NCBI RefSeq assembly: GCF_018636735.1 | Contig: NZ_CP045200.1 | Location: 1,116,001-1,180,000, forward strand | Direction of reading: 5' to 3' | DNA: 64,000 nt | Source: Erythrobacter sp. 3-20A1M | GTDB taxonomy: Bacteria > Pseudomonadota > Alphaproteobacteria > Sphingomonadales > Sphingomonadaceae | Part shown: positions 38,088 to 47,716 of the stretch, piece after piece | How the letters are laid out: each line of letters opens with the position of its first letter | Position numbering within the stretch: position 1 is the first letter of the stretch | Position numbers and translations under genes: made by a program | Notes under the pieces: model-generated | Seen by the model: the letters and a program-made list of their open reading frames with translations, nothing else | Told to the model about the DNA's origin: nothing | Database searches by the model: none

Positions 38088-39479
38088 TCAGAAATCGATC
38101 TGCCCCCGCACGCCGACGCTGTCGACGCCGTAGCTGCGCCCGCCATCCGACAGCGGCACGGCGGCATCGTCGTATTGCAGCCGGGCATAGGTGAGCATCA
38201 GGCGGGTGTAGTCGGTCGGGGTCCAGATCAAAGAGGCGATGTAGCCGTCCTGCGTGCCGCCGGCGATCCCGGCCTCCGCATCGCTGAGATCGAGCCGGTC
38301 GTAGCGCAGGGTCGCCTGCACCGCGCCGATGCCGCCTTCGCCCAACGGACGCGCCGGTTTCACGCGATCGAAAATTCCCGCCTTGTACCCGCGCCGGTCG
38401 CCCCGGGTGAGGAAATAGCCGACTTCCGCATAGCCGCCGAAAAAGGTCGGATCGGTCAGGCCGCCGGGGCGCGCGACATGCTGCCAGTAGGTCTCGCCGG
38501 TAATGTGAAACCGCCCGGCGATCGCCGCCGCCTCCAGCCCTACTCCGGTCTCGGCACTGGCGAGCATTGCGCGCGTATCGATGAAACGCTGGTCGGTGAA
38601 GTGGACCAGTGGCCTCTGTCGATAGCGAAGCTGCGACCCGTCCTCCAGCCCCGCATGGTGGATCGACGCGCCGAGATGCAGCTGCGTCCCGCCCAGCCGG
38701 GGCAGATAGACCACGCGCCCGTCCACGCTCCAGTTGCGGTCGGGCAGGTCGTCAATATTGTCGTTGAAGATGCCGCCCTGCACCAGCACGTCGCCGCGCG
38801 CGTATTGCAGGCTGACCCCCAGCCGCCTTTGGAAGCCGAAGGCATCGGTGAACGCCGCGCGCTCCAGGTGCGAGATGAACAGGCTGCTCGTCAGTTCCTC
38901 CAGCCCCTGGAACGGATTTTGCTGCCCCACCGTCACGGTCGCGCCGCCGCGTTCCCAGGTGATCAGCGCGTCGGTGACCTCGGTCGTGTCGTGCGCGACA
39001 TCGATCTCCAGCTTGTAGCCGAAGCCGCCGGGCATATCGCCCTGGACGCCGAGCCGGGCGCGGCGCACTTCCCCGCCATAGCCGTCGTCAACGCCGGTCG
39101 CGACGGGCGCCGAAACGGTGCCCGCGTCGAATTGCAGGCGTCCGCGCGGTTTGAAGCTCCAGCCGTCCGGCCCCGTGATGACCGGCGCGCCCTTCCACGC
39201 AATGGAGGAGGGCGACGCAGGCTCGACAGGCGTCGGGGCAGGGGCGGCTGCCATGGTCTGCATGGGAACAGCCTCGCCCGCCGTTGGCGCGGCCGGGGCG
39301 AGCTGGCCTTCCAGTGCCTCGAGGCGCTGCGCCATTTGCGCCATCTCGGCCCGCAACTGCGCGATCTGCTCGCGCACCACTGCGTCGTCGGCAGCTTGCG
39401 CCTGCGCATTAGCGGGGGCCGGCACCGCCCATGCGACCGCCGCCAGCGCGAGACCAGCCAGAACCGCTTTCTGCTTCAT
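38088..39479 (-). CDS. OprO/OprP-type phosphate-selective porin
   Basis: 463 residues from the ATG at 39479. A signal peptide (MKQKAVLAGLALAAVAWAV, ending PANAQA) is followed by a predicted coiled coil (about 30-65, VVREQIAQLRAEMAQMAQRL) and a beta-barrel beginning with WSFKPRGRLQFDAGT. The C-terminus SVGVRGQIDF ends in Phe as outer-membrane proteins do. Such porins admit phosphate or polyphosphate across the outer membrane. It lies upstream of pstS on the same strand and has its own Pho-box-like site, which supports the phosphate assignment. Confidence 0.88.
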   Translation of the reverse strand: MKQKAVLAGLALAAVAWAVPAPANAQAQAADDAVVREQIAQLRAEMAQMAQRLEALEGQLAPAAPTAGEAVPMQTMAAAPAPTPVEPASPSSIAWKGAPVITGPDGWSFKPRGRLQFDAGTVSAPVATGVDDGYGGEVRRARLGVQGDMPGGFGYKLEIDVAHDTTEVTDALITWERGGATVTVGQQNPFQGLEELTSSLFISHLERAAFTDAFGFQRRLGVSLQYARGDVLVQGGIFNDNIDDLPDRNWSVDGRVVYLPRLGGTQLHLGASIHHAGLEDGSQLRYRQRPLVHFTDQRFIDTRAMLASAETGVGLEAAAIAGRFHITGETYWQHVARPGGLTDPTFFGGYAEVGYFLTRGDRRGYKAGIFDRVKPARPLGEGGIGAVQATLRYDRLDLSDAEAGIAGGTQDGYIASLIWTPTDYTRLMLTYARLQYDDAAVPLSDGGRSYGVDSVGVRGQIDF

Positions 39480-39532
39480 CGACTCGTGCTCCGCCCCATG
39501 TCCGGGTTCGGAAACCGCCCTTATGGCCCTCG

Positions 39533-39551
39533 TATGACGCTATTACGACAT
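39533..39551 (-). promoter_or_regulatory. Pho-box-like site upstream of the porin gene
   Basis: The minus strand reads ATGTCGTAATAGCGTCATA, with GTC half-sites 11 bases apart and an A+T-rich spacer, close to the PhoB operator. It lies 54 bases before the porin start. Further TGTCA and GTCA elements continue to 39575. Confidence 0.6.
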
Positions 39552-39655
39552 TCCTGACATTCCCGTCAGTTATGACCGTCGTCGATCCACGCAGCCCCGT
39601 TGCCGCCCGGCGGTTTCACTTGTAACGGCGCACGCAACACGAAAGGACTGCCCCA

Positions 39656-40777
39656 ATGCGCATCGGTTGCCCCCGCGAAATCAAGAACCACGAATACCGC
39701 GTCGGCCTGACGCCCGAGAGCGCGCGCGAGCTGGTGCGCCACGGCCACGAAGTCTGGATCGAAGGCGGCGCGGGGCTCGGCATCGACGCGACGGACGCGC
39801 AATACCAGGCCGCCGGGGCGCAGATCGTCGACGGCCCCGATCCGATCTTCGCCGAATGCGAAATGGTGGTGAAGGTCAAGGAACCGCAGGCGGAAGAGCG
39901 CAAGAAGCTGCGCGAGGGGCAGATCCTCTACACCTATCTGCATCTCGCGCCCGATCCCGAACAGACCCACGATCTGGTCAAGTCCGGCGTCACCGCGATC
40001 GCTTACGAGACGGTGACGGGTCCGGGGCGCACGCTGCCTCTGCTGAAACCGATGAGCCAGGTCGCCGGCCGCATGAGCGTGCAGGCGGGCGCGACCGCGC
40101 TGGAGAAGGGGCATGGCGGACGCGGCGTGCTGCTGGGCGGCGTGCCGGGCGTGATGCCGGCCAAGGTCGTGGTGATCGGCGGCGGCGTGGTCGGTTTCAA
40201 CGCGGCGCAGATGGCCGCCGGCCTGGGCGCCGACGTCACCATCCTCGACCGCGATCCCGAAGTGCTGGAGCGGGTCGGCACCCATTTCGAATCGCGCGCC
40301 AAGACGCGTTTTTCGAACGAGGCGAACCTGCACGCCGCGGTGTGCGAGGCCGACCTCGTCATCGGCGCGGTGCTGATCCCCGGGGCCGCCGCGCCCAAGC
40401 TGGTCACGCGCGAACTGCTGGGCGACATGCTGGCCGGAGCGGTGCTGGTCGATGTCGCGATCGACCAGGGCGGCTGCTTCGAGACGAGCAAGCCAACCAC
40501 GCATGACGACCCGACCTACGTGGTCGACGGCATCGTCCATTACTGCGTCGCCAACATGCCCGGCGCGGTCGCGCGCACCAGCACCTATGCGCTCAACAAC
40601 GTGACCCTGCCGCACGCGCTGGAAATCGCCGACAAGGGCTGGAAGGCCGCGATGCAGGCGAGCCCGCATCTGGCCGAGGGGCTCAACGTCCACGCCGGCG
40701 AAGTCACCTACGAGGCGGTGGCGAAGGAGCTGGGCTACGAATACCGCAGCGTCGTGGATATTCTCGGCACCGCCTGA
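39656..40777 (+). CDS. ald: Alanine dehydrogenase
   Basis: 373 residues. It catalyses NAD-dependent reversible conversion of L-alanine to pyruvate and ammonia. The catalytic Lys in VVKVKEPQ and His in YTYLHLAPD are present, as is the NAD-binding [13 protein letters not shown] fold in the middle. Family blocks [33 protein letters not shown] and [18 protein letters not shown] are intact and the length is standard. It is divergent from the porin gene. No Lrp-type regulator is adjacent. Confidence 0.95.
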   Translation: MRIGCPREIKNHEYRVGLTPESARELVRHGHEVWIEGGAGLGIDATDAQYQAAGAQIVDGPDPIFAECEMVVKVKEPQAEERKKLREGQILYTYLHLAPDPEQTHDLVKSGVTAIAYETVTGPGRTLPLLKPMSQVAGRMSVQAGATALEKGHGGRGVLLGGVPGVMPAKVVVIGGGVVGFNAAQMAAGLGADVTILDRDPEVLERVGTHFESRAKTRFSNEANLHAAVCEADLVIGAVLIPGAAAPKLVTRELLGDMLAGAVLVDVAIDQGGCFETSKPTTHDDPTYVVDGIVHYCVANMPGAVARTSTYALNNVTLPHALEIADKGWKAAMQASPHLAEGLNVHAGEVTYEAVAKELGYEYRSVVDILGTA

Positions 40778-40781
40778 CGCC

Positions 40782-40822
40782 GCCACTCCGCAATTTCCCT
40801 TCACACTTCTTTACGGAGTGGC
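40782..40822. terminator. Hairpin after ald
   Basis: GCCACTCCG at 40782-40790 pairs perfectly with CGGAGTGGC at 40814-40822 around a 23-base pyrimidine-rich loop. It begins about five bases after the ald stop. No T-run follows, so it may be a transcript-stabilising end or weak terminator. Confidence 0.4.
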
Positions 40823-40889
40823 AAGCCTGTTGCGCTAAGGCGCCGCCCGGGGAAACAAGTGGAGACGGGTAGTCAGGATTCTGATCGCT

Positions 40890-42578
40890 TTGCTGGCGAT
40901 GGCCATTGGCCTCGCCGTACCGCAATCCGCGGTGGCCGGACCCGGGTCCGCGGTGCGGGAGCGATGCATTGCTGCCGCCGCTCCGGGGGAAACGCTGGCG
41001 CGCGTAAGGAACGAGGACCGCCGGTGGGATTGTTCGCCCGAGGCCGGGCGCTCCGACGCGGAGCGGTTCTTCGTCCGGTTCGATATTCCCGCCACGGGCA
41101 CGCCGCCCGACAGCCTCTATCTGCGCCGCGGCGCTCTATCGGGCGTCGAGATCGCGGCGGTCGACGATAGCGGCACTGCGATCCGTCAGCGTTATGCCAT
41201 GGACGATCAGGAGCCCGCGGGCATCGCGGGGATGATGCGGCTCCCACTGCCGCAGACCGCGCAGCGACCGGCGGCGATAGTCGCCATGATCGACGGTCCG
41301 GCCAATCCGCGCACCGTGCCGTCCGCCTTCGTCGCGCAGGAGCGGCCCGGCGGCGCGGACATGCGCTCCTATGCCCTCGCGGCCCTGATCTGCGGGATGC
41401 TGGTGCTGCCGCTGATGTTCAATGTCATGTTCTACCGCGTCCTGCGCGAACGCTTCCTGCTGTGGCATTCGGCGCTGGCGGTCGCGATGCTGGTGTCGGT
41501 TTCCTGCGCATCCAACATCGCGCTGCTATTGCTGCCGCTGACCGCGACGCAGGTGACCTTCGGCGCGGCGATCGGGTTCGAGCTGGTCGGGGTGTGCGCG
41601 CTGATGTTTGCCCGCCATTTCATCGAACCGGGCAAGCTGCATCCCCGCATCCGGGCCACCATCCCCGCCGTTGCCGTCTGGATCGGCGCGATCGGCCTGT
41701 TCCATGCGCTGTTCCCGGGCGTGTATCGCGCGCTCCAGATGGATATCTATCGCCTGGCGATGCTGCCCGCGCTCGGCTTCATGATCGTGCTGCTGTGCAA
41801 CGCGCTGTGGCGGCGCAGCCGGGCCGCGATGTTCCAGGCGATCGGCTGGTTCCCGCTCCTCGCCGTCGCGATCGCGCGGCAGGCGAGCTATCTTATCGGC
41901 GGCGTTTCCCCGGTCGAACTGCCGACCCTGTTCTATCTCGGCTGCGCGCTGGAGGTGCTGGGCACCGGCCTCGCGGTGGCGGACCGGATGATCACCCTGC
42001 GCCGCCAGCGCGACAGCGCGCTCGACCATGCCCGCTCGCTAGAAGAGCTCGCCGTCAGCGACCCGCTGACCGGGCTGCTCAACCGGCGCGGGATCGAGCC
42101 GCGCTTCGCCGATCTGCGCGAAGAGGGCTTCGACACGATGGCGCTGATCGATCTCGACCGGTTCAAGGGCGTGAACGACCGCTTCGGCCACCAGACCGGC
42201 GATGCGGTGCTGGTGTCGTGCGCCCGCGCGCTCCAGCCGCTGGCGGAAGGGCGCAACGTCATCGCCGTGCGGATGGGCGGCGAGGAATTCATGCTGCTAC
42301 TGCGCGGGCCGGAAGCGGCGCGCCGGGCCGAAGCGCTGCGGCAGGCGATCACGCTGCGAGTGGCGCGCGACGTCGTCGATCTCGACGTGCCGCTCACCGC
42401 GAGCATGGGCCTGATCGAGATTCCGCGCCACGGCATGACCGCCGTCGGTTTCAACGAGCTCTACGCGCGCGCCGACGCGCTGCTTTACGAAGCGAAGGAG
42501 AACGGGCGCAATCGCGGTGAAACGGAGAAGCTGCTTCTGTTCACCGTGCCCAAGCCGGGGCGGGTCGCGGCCGTCTGA
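40890..42578 (+). CDS. Membrane diguanylate cyclase (GGDEF), 7TM sensor type
   Basis: 562 residues. An N-terminal periplasmic domain (about 20-150) with paired Cys is followed by about seven membrane helices (about 160-360), a plan like 7TMR-DISM sensors, and a GGDEF domain starting SDPLTGLLNRRG. The active site is GGEEF at about 463-467, so the enzyme should make cyclic-di-GMP; I see no RxxD autoinhibitory site immediately before it. The start is unclear: only TTG at 40890 or ATG at 40899 is available, which gives a short signal sequence with no basic residue. Confidence 0.85.
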   Translation: MLAMAIGLAVPQSAVAGPGSAVRERCIAAAAPGETLARVRNEDRRWDCSPEAGRSDAERFFVRFDIPATGTPPDSLYLRRGALSGVEIAAVDDSGTAIRQRYAMDDQEPAGIAGMMRLPLPQTAQRPAAIVAMIDGPANPRTVPSAFVAQERPGGADMRSYALAALICGMLVLPLMFNVMFYRVLRERFLLWHSALAVAMLVSVSCASNIALLLLPLTATQVTFGAAIGFELVGVCALMFARHFIEPGKLHPRIRATIPAVAVWIGAIGLFHALFPGVYRALQMDIYRLAMLPALGFMIVLLCNALWRRSRAAMFQAIGWFPLLAVAIARQASYLIGGVSPVELPTLFYLGCALEVLGTGLAVADRMITLRRQRDSALDHARSLEELAVSDPLTGLLNRRGIEPRFADLREEGFDTMALIDLDRFKGVNDRFGHQTGDAVLVSCARALQPLAEGRNVIAVRMGGEEFMLLLRGPEAARRAEALRQAITLRVARDVVDLDVPLTASMGLIEIPRHGMTAVGFNELYARADALLYEAKENGRNRGETEKLLLFTVPKPGRVAAV

Positions 42579-42585
42579 CGCTCCG

Positions 42586-42996
42586 TCATTCGCGCCCGGT
42601 GTGGGAAAAGAACGGGGCTGCGATCTCGGCGCGCACGCGCTGCGGGCGCAACGTTTCGCGGTCGAGCATCGCCCAGGTGGTGAGCGCCGAAACCAGCAGC
42701 TTTCCGCCATCGTCGTGGAACTCGACCCGCCGATCGAACCGCGCGCCCTTCGGCTCGCCGGGAATGAAGGTGGTGCCGTGCGCGCGCTCGCCCGTGCCGA
42801 TATTGCCGCGATAGTCGATCTCGTGGCGCAGCACGACCCAGATATAGGCGTCGCGATCCTCGGGCCGCGCAACGGCGTTCCAGTGGGAGACGGCGACGTC
42901 CTGAATCCACTGCACCCAGACCGCATTGTTGACGTGCCCCAGCTCGTCGATGTGATCGGGGGTGGCGGTGAAGGTGCGGGTGAACGCCTCGCTCAC
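42586..42996 (-). CDS. Acyl-CoA thioesterase, hotdog fold (4HBT)
   Basis: 136 residues from a GTG at 42996 that overlaps the stop of the upstream peptidase gene as GTGA. The 4HBT family motif is near the N-terminus: DHIDELGHVNNAVWVQW, with the Asp/Glu-Leu-Gly-His-Val-Asn-Asn pattern that includes the catalytic acid region. The fold is completed by the strands RGNIGTGERAHGTT and ALTTWAMLDRETLRP. It hydrolyses acyl-CoA thioesters; the chain specificity is unknown. It converges on the cyclase gene with seven bases between stops. Confidence 0.88.
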   Translation of the reverse strand: MSEAFTRTFTATPDHIDELGHVNNAVWVQWIQDVAVSHWNAVARPEDRDAYIWVVLRHEIDYRGNIGTGERAHGTTFIPGEPKGARFDRRVEFHDDGGKLLVSALTTWAMLDRETLRPQRVRAEIAAPFFSHTGRE

Positions 42997-45077
42997 CCTT
43001 CCACCCCCATCTGCCACAGGATGAAGGCGAACTCCTCCGCCGTTTCGCGGAGGGATTCGAACCGCCCGGACTTGCCGCCGTGGCCCGCGCCCATGTTCGT
43101 CTTCAGGATCAGCGCGTTGTCGTCGGTCTTCACGTCGCGCAGGCGGGCGACCCATTTCGCGGGCTCCCAATAGGTCACGCGCGGATCGTTCAGCCCGGCG
43201 GTGACCATGATCGGCGGATAGTCCTGGGCGCGGACATTGTCGTAGGGGGAGTAGCTGCGGATGAGTTCGAACGCGGCGGCATCCTCGATCGGATTGCCCC
43301 ATTCGGGCCACTCGCCCGGCGTCAGCGGCAGCGAGGCGTCGAGCATGGTCGCCAGCACGTCCACGAACGGCACATGCGCCACCACGGCGCCCCACAGGTC
43401 GGGATCGGAATTGACCACCGCGCCCATCAGCTCGCCCCCGGCCGATCCGCCGGAGATGGAAATGCGCCCCGCCTGCGTCAGGCCGCGCTCGATCAGGCCC
43501 TTCGCCACGTCGACGAAATCGGTGAAGGTGTTGATGCGCGCCTCGCGCTTGCCGGCGCGGTACCACGCCCGGCCCAGATCGTCCCCGCCGCGCACATGCG
43601 CGATGGCATAGGCGAAGCCGCGATCGACCAGGCTCAGCCGGCTGGTGGAAAAGCCGGGTGGGATCGCGATACCGTAGGCCCCATAGCCGTAGAGATGCAG
43701 CGGGCCGGGGCTCTCGCGGTCCTTGCGATAGAGGATCGAGACCGGGATCGGCGTCCCGTCGCGCGCGGCGATCTCCACCCGCTCGGTTGCATAAAGATCG
43801 GCGTCGTAGCCCGACGGAATCTCCTGCACCTTGAGCGTTTCGAGCCGCTCCTCACCCACATGATAGTCGTAGGTCGTAGCCGGGCTGACCATGCTTTCGT
43901 AGCCCAGCCGCAGCACGGTCTGGTCGAATTCGGGATTGTTGCCGAGACCGGCGCTGTAGCTCGCCTCGGGGAAGTGGATCGGGCGAATGCGGTCCGGATC
44001 GGCGTAATCGCGGATATCGATCCGGTCGAGCCCGCCCACGCGGCCCTCGATCACGTAGAAGTCGCGGAACAGCGCCACGTCGGTCAGGTAGAACTCGTCC
44101 GACCCCGCGATCAGCTCCTCCCACGCAGCCGGGTCGGAGAGCGGCGCGGTGGCGAGCCGGAAATTCTCGTGCGCGTCGTTGGCATGAACGAACAGGCGAT
44201 CCTCGCCCCATGGGCCGGTGCCGCCGGGCAGCACGTCGACATCGTACTCGACCCCTTCCTGCCGCGCGCGGACCAGAATCGGTTCCGCGGTCGGGTCGGC
44301 GGCGGGGATCAGGCGGACTTCGCTTGTCTCGTGATCGGAGCTCGTGACGATGATCCAGCTCTCGTCGGACGACAGCCCGCTCCCGACGCGGAAACCTTGG
44401 TCTTCCTCGTAATAAAGTTGCACATCTTCGGACTTCTCGGTGCCGAGGCGATGCAGCCGTGCGTTGTCGGTGCGCCAGTTTTCGTTCGCCAGCGAGTAGA
44501 CCAGCGCGGTGTCGTTCGCGCACCAGACCAGCGAGGAGAGCGTGCCGGGGATCTCGTCGGGCAGATGCTCGCCGGTCTCCAAGTCCTTGATCCGGGCCGT
44601 GAAACGCTCCGACCCGTTGTCGTCCACTGCATAGGCGAGGAGGTGGCCCGACTTGCTGACGGAGATCGCGCCGAGGCGGAAATACTCCTTCCCCTCGGCC
44701 AGGGCGGGCTCGTCCAGCATCAGTTGCGCCTCGCCGCCACCGACGGGTTTGCGCCACCATTTCTTGTACTGCGCGCCTTCCTCGTATTCGACCCAGTAGA
44801 GCCAGTCGCCGTCCTTCTGCGGCACCGAGCTGTCGGCTTCCTTGATCCGTCCGCGCATCTCCGTGAACAGCGCGTCGATCCGCCCCTGCTGCCCCGCCAT
44901 CTGCGCCTCGAACCACGCATTCTCGGCATTGAGATAGTCGAGGATCGCAGGCGTCTTCACCTCTGGATAGCCGGGATCGCGCAGCCAGGCGTAATCGTCG
45001 CTGACGGTGATCCCGTGATGGGTGAAAGTGGCGGGCTTCTTCTCGGCCCGGGGCGGCAGCTGCGTTTGGTCGGTCAT
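42993..45077 (-). CDS. ptrB: Oligopeptidase B (S9 family)
   Basis: 694 residues. The N-terminal beta-propeller (about 80-420) filters substrate and the C-terminal alpha/beta-hydrolase domain cleaves peptides after basic residues. Nucleophile Ser about 545 in GGSAGGELMGA, Asp in TAGLNDPRVTYWEP and His in GAGHGGKSGRFE. The LYGYGAYG motif before the active site is typical. It is cytosolic, with no signal peptide. The thioesterase gene starts in its stop codon. Confidence 0.93.
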   Translation of the reverse strand: MTDQTQLPPRAEKKPATFTHHGITVSDDYAWLRDPGYPEVKTPAILDYLNAENAWFEAQMAGQQGRIDALFTEMRGRIKEADSSVPQKDGDWLYWVEYEEGAQYKKWWRKPVGGGEAQLMLDEPALAEGKEYFRLGAISVSKSGHLLAYAVDDNGSERFTARIKDLETGEHLPDEIPGTLSSLVWCANDTALVYSLANENWRTDNARLHRLGTEKSEDVQLYYEEDQGFRVGSGLSSDESWIIVTSSDHETSEVRLIPAADPTAEPILVRARQEGVEYDVDVLPGGTGPWGEDRLFVHANDAHENFRLATAPLSDPAAWEELIAGSDEFYLTDVALFRDFYVIEGRVGGLDRIDIRDYADPDRIRPIHFPEASYSAGLGNNPEFDQTVLRLGYESMVSPATTYDYHVGEERLETLKVQEIPSGYDADLYATERVEIAARDGTPIPVSILYRKDRESPGPLHLYGYGAYGIAIPPGFSTSRLSLVDRGFAYAIAHVRGGDDLGRAWYRAGKREARINTFTDFVDVAKGLIERGLTQAGRISISGGSAGGELMGAVVNSDPDLWGAVVAHVPFVDVLATMLDASLPLTPGEWPEWGNPIEDAAAFELIRSYSPYDNVRAQDYPPIMVTAGLNDPRVTYWEPAKWVARLRDVKTDDNALILKTNMGAGHGGKSGRFESLRETAEEFAFILWQMGVEG

Positions 45078-45227
45078 GTGCGCAGCGATTTAGGCCATTG
45101 CCGCGCGGTCACAAGCGCTCTCGTCCGATACATAGCCCGCCGCGCCCGGCGTGGGTGGCCCTTTCGCGCCCGAATACCTACATGAACGGGCAGACAGACA
45201 CGCGAACGAAGACAAGAGGGACCGCCC

Positions 45228-47039
45228 ATGCTGATGCAGACCCATGAAGCCCGCCTTTCCGCCCTGCGCGAGGAACTGAAACGCCGCGACCTCGCCGGGT
45301 TCGTGGTCCCGATCAGCGACGAGCACATGAGCGAATATGTCGGCGAATACGCGCAGCGGCTCGCCTGGCTTACGGGCTTCGGCGGGTCGGCGGGCAGCGC
45401 GGCGGTGCTGCGCGATCAGGCCGCGATCTTCGTCGACGGGCGCTACACCGTGCAGGTGCGCGAGCAGGTGGAAGAGCGGCTGTTCGACTATCAGTCGGTC
45501 CCCGCCACCAGCCCGGTGGCCTGGTTGGCCGAACATGTCGGCGAGGGCGACTGCATCGGGTACGACCCGTGGCTCCACACCCATGGCTGGGCGAAGTCGG
45601 CCGCCGAGCAGCTCGCCGAAGTCGGCGCGATACTAGTCCCGGTGGAAAGCAATCCAATCGATGCGGTGTGGCAGGACCGGCCCGCGCCGAGCTCCGCCAC
45701 CGCAAGCATCCAGTCGGACGAACAGGCCGGCCGCTCCAGCGCGGACAAGCGCGGTGAGATCGCCCGCTGGCTGAAGGACAAGAAACTGGACGCCGCCGTC
45801 ATCTCCGCGCTCGATTCGATCGCGTGGGTGCTTAACATCCGGGGCGAGGACGTGAGCCATACGCCGGTCGCGCTGTCCTATCTCCTCGCGCATCAGGACG
45901 GCACGGCGGAGCTGTTCATCGCGCCCGAAAAGGTCACCCCCGAACTGCAACGCCATCTCGGCAATGCGGTGACGATCCGCGACCGCGCCGATTTCGAGCC
46001 GGCGCTGGGCGAACAGCGGGGCAAGCGCGTGGCGGTCGATCCGGAATACGGCGTCGCCGCGATCTTCCAGGCGCTGGAGGATGGCGGCGCGACCCCGGTT
46101 TCCGTGCGCGACCCGGCGATCCTCGCCAAGGCGATCAAGAACCCGGCCGAGGCGCAGGGTCACCGCGACGCGCAGGCGCGCGACGGTGCCGCCGTGTCGC
46201 GCTATCTCTGCTGGATCGAGGCCAACGCGCCATCGGGCGAAGTCGACGAGCTGCAGGCCGTCGCCAGGCTGCTGTCCTTCCGCGAAGAAACGGGCGTGCT
46301 GCGCGATACCAGCTTCGACACCATCTCCGCCGCCGCCGGCCATGCCGCCCTGCCGCATTACCGGGTGGACGAGGACAGCAATATCCCGATCCCGCCCAAC
46401 AGCATCTATCTGTGCGATTCGGGCGGCCAGTACCGGGACGGTACGACCGACATCACGCGCACCGTCTGGGTTGGACCGGGCGAGCCGAGCGCGGAGCAGA
46501 AGGATCGCTTCACCCGCGTGTTGAAGGGCCACATTGCCATCGCCACCGCCGTCTTCCCCGACGGGACCACCGGCGGCGCCTTGGATGCACTGGCGCGGCA
46601 ATATCTGTGGGCCGCCGGCGTCGATTACGCGCACGGCACCGGCCACGGCGTGGGCAGCTTCCTCGCCGTGCACGAGGGGCCGCAACGCATTGCGAAGCCT
46701 GCGGGCGGCTTCCCGGGCACCGGAGAGCCGCTACGCGAGGGGATGATCCTTTCAAACGAGCCCGGCTATTACAAGGCCGGCGAATACGGCATCCGGATCG
46801 AGAACCTCGTGCTGACCGAACGCCGCGACATCCCGCGCGCCGACGAGGGCGTCTGGCTGGGGTTCGAGAACCTGACCTGGGTCCCGATCGACCGCGCGCT
46901 GATCGAGACCAAGCTGCTGAGCCCGACCGAGATCGCCTGGCTGGACGAATACCACGCCCAGACCCGCGCCCTGCTCGCGCCGCAACTGGATGGCGAAGCG
47001 CTGGACTGGCTGGAGCGGCATACCAGGCCGCTCTTGTGA
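45228..47039 (+). CDS. pepP: Xaa-Pro aminopeptidase (M24B)
   Basis: 603 residues, with the three-domain length of the eukaryote-like aminopeptidase P1 rather than short PepP. It removes N-terminal residues preceding proline. Dinuclear metal site: Asp in YLCDSGGQYRDGTTDITRTV (two Asp), His in HGTGHGVGSFLAVHEGP, Glu in LSNEPGYYKAGEYGIRIEN. The start has AAGAGGGACC before the ATG. Neighbours are ptrB (divergent) and a cupin gene, so peptide turnover genes cluster here. Confidence 0.93.
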   Translation: MLMQTHEARLSALREELKRRDLAGFVVPISDEHMSEYVGEYAQRLAWLTGFGGSAGSAAVLRDQAAIFVDGRYTVQVREQVEERLFDYQSVPATSPVAWLAEHVGEGDCIGYDPWLHTHGWAKSAAEQLAEVGAILVPVESNPIDAVWQDRPAPSSATASIQSDEQAGRSSADKRGEIARWLKDKKLDAAVISALDSIAWVLNIRGEDVSHTPVALSYLLAHQDGTAELFIAPEKVTPELQRHLGNAVTIRDRADFEPALGEQRGKRVAVDPEYGVAAIFQALEDGGATPVSVRDPAILAKAIKNPAEAQGHRDAQARDGAAVSRYLCWIEANAPSGEVDELQAVARLLSFREETGVLRDTSFDTISAAAGHAALPHYRVDEDSNIPIPPNSIYLCDSGGQYRDGTTDITRTVWVGPGEPSAEQKDRFTRVLKGHIAIATAVFPDGTTGGALDALARQYLWAAGVDYAHGTGHGVGSFLAVHEGPQRIAKPAGGFPGTGEPLREGMILSNEPGYYKAGEYGIRIENLVLTERRDIPRADEGVWLGFENLTWVPIDRALIETKLLSPTEIAWLDEYHAQTRALLAPQLDGEALDWLERHTRPLL

Positions 47040-47114
47040 GGCGGCGTTATGTTCGCGCGATGTACATTCCGTGTCGCGGGTCGTCACGAGGGGTAGAGCG
47101 ATGACGGTAGCGAA

Positions 47115-47516
47115 ATGAGCTCGGGTAGCTACGACCTTTCCGAACGGCCGATCCACCTCGGTCTGAACGCGACCGCCCTGCCGCAGCCGCCCTTCACCGG
47201 GATGGAATGGTACGAAGCCTATGGTGAGCGGCATTCGGGCGACGGAGCCGAAGGTCGGCTGGTCTCGTGGCACAGCTTCTCCGAAAGCTGGGAGAGCTGG
47301 GAAATGCATCCGGTGGGCAGCGAGGTCGTGCTGTGCGTGGACGGGGCGTTTACGTTGATCCAGGAAGGGGCCGATGGGCAGCATGCCCGCCACACCCTGC
47401 ATCCGGGCGAATACGCCATCAATGCGCCCGGAGTGTGGCACACCGCCGATGTCGAGGCGCGAGCCACCGCCGTGTTCATCACCGCAGGCGAAGGGACGCG
47501 GCACCGACCCCGCTAG
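47115..47516 (+). CDS. Cupin domain protein
   Basis: 133 residues with the small-barrel cupin pattern: first motif around HPVGSEVVLCVDGAFTLI and second motif LHPGEYAINAPGVWHTADVE with the metal-binding His. It lacks one of the usual His of the first motif (MHPVGSEV carries His and Glu), so metal binding is likely but not proven. No signal peptide. Function unknown; such proteins are often small-molecule dioxygenases, isomerases or sensors. Only about 75 bases separate it from pepP. Confidence 0.78.
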   Translation: MSSGSYDLSERPIHLGLNATALPQPPFTGMEWYEAYGERHSGDGAEGRLVSWHSFSESWESWEMHPVGSEVVLCVDGAFTLIQEGADGQHARHTLHPGEYAINAPGVWHTADVEARATAVFITAGEGTRHRPR

Positions 47517-47716
47517 GTGCGTCGTCGTTCAGCTTATACGCAGCATGAATGAACCCGCTTGCGCGATACAAACCGCGACAGATTTCCCGTTCCTCGGCAA
47601 ACTCCTGCGACAAGGGGCTTCTACAAGGGCATGGTGAGTGGCAGCGTCGTGGCCGACCCTCCCCCTCCTTCCCCCCGGCCGCGACGCTGCGCTCTGGCAC
47701 ACAGAGGAGTTTCTTC

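Noticed and set aside
42997-43566. N-terminal extension of the thioesterase open frame
   Set aside because: It is a shadow frame within ptrB; the hotdog domain begins right after the GTG at 42996.
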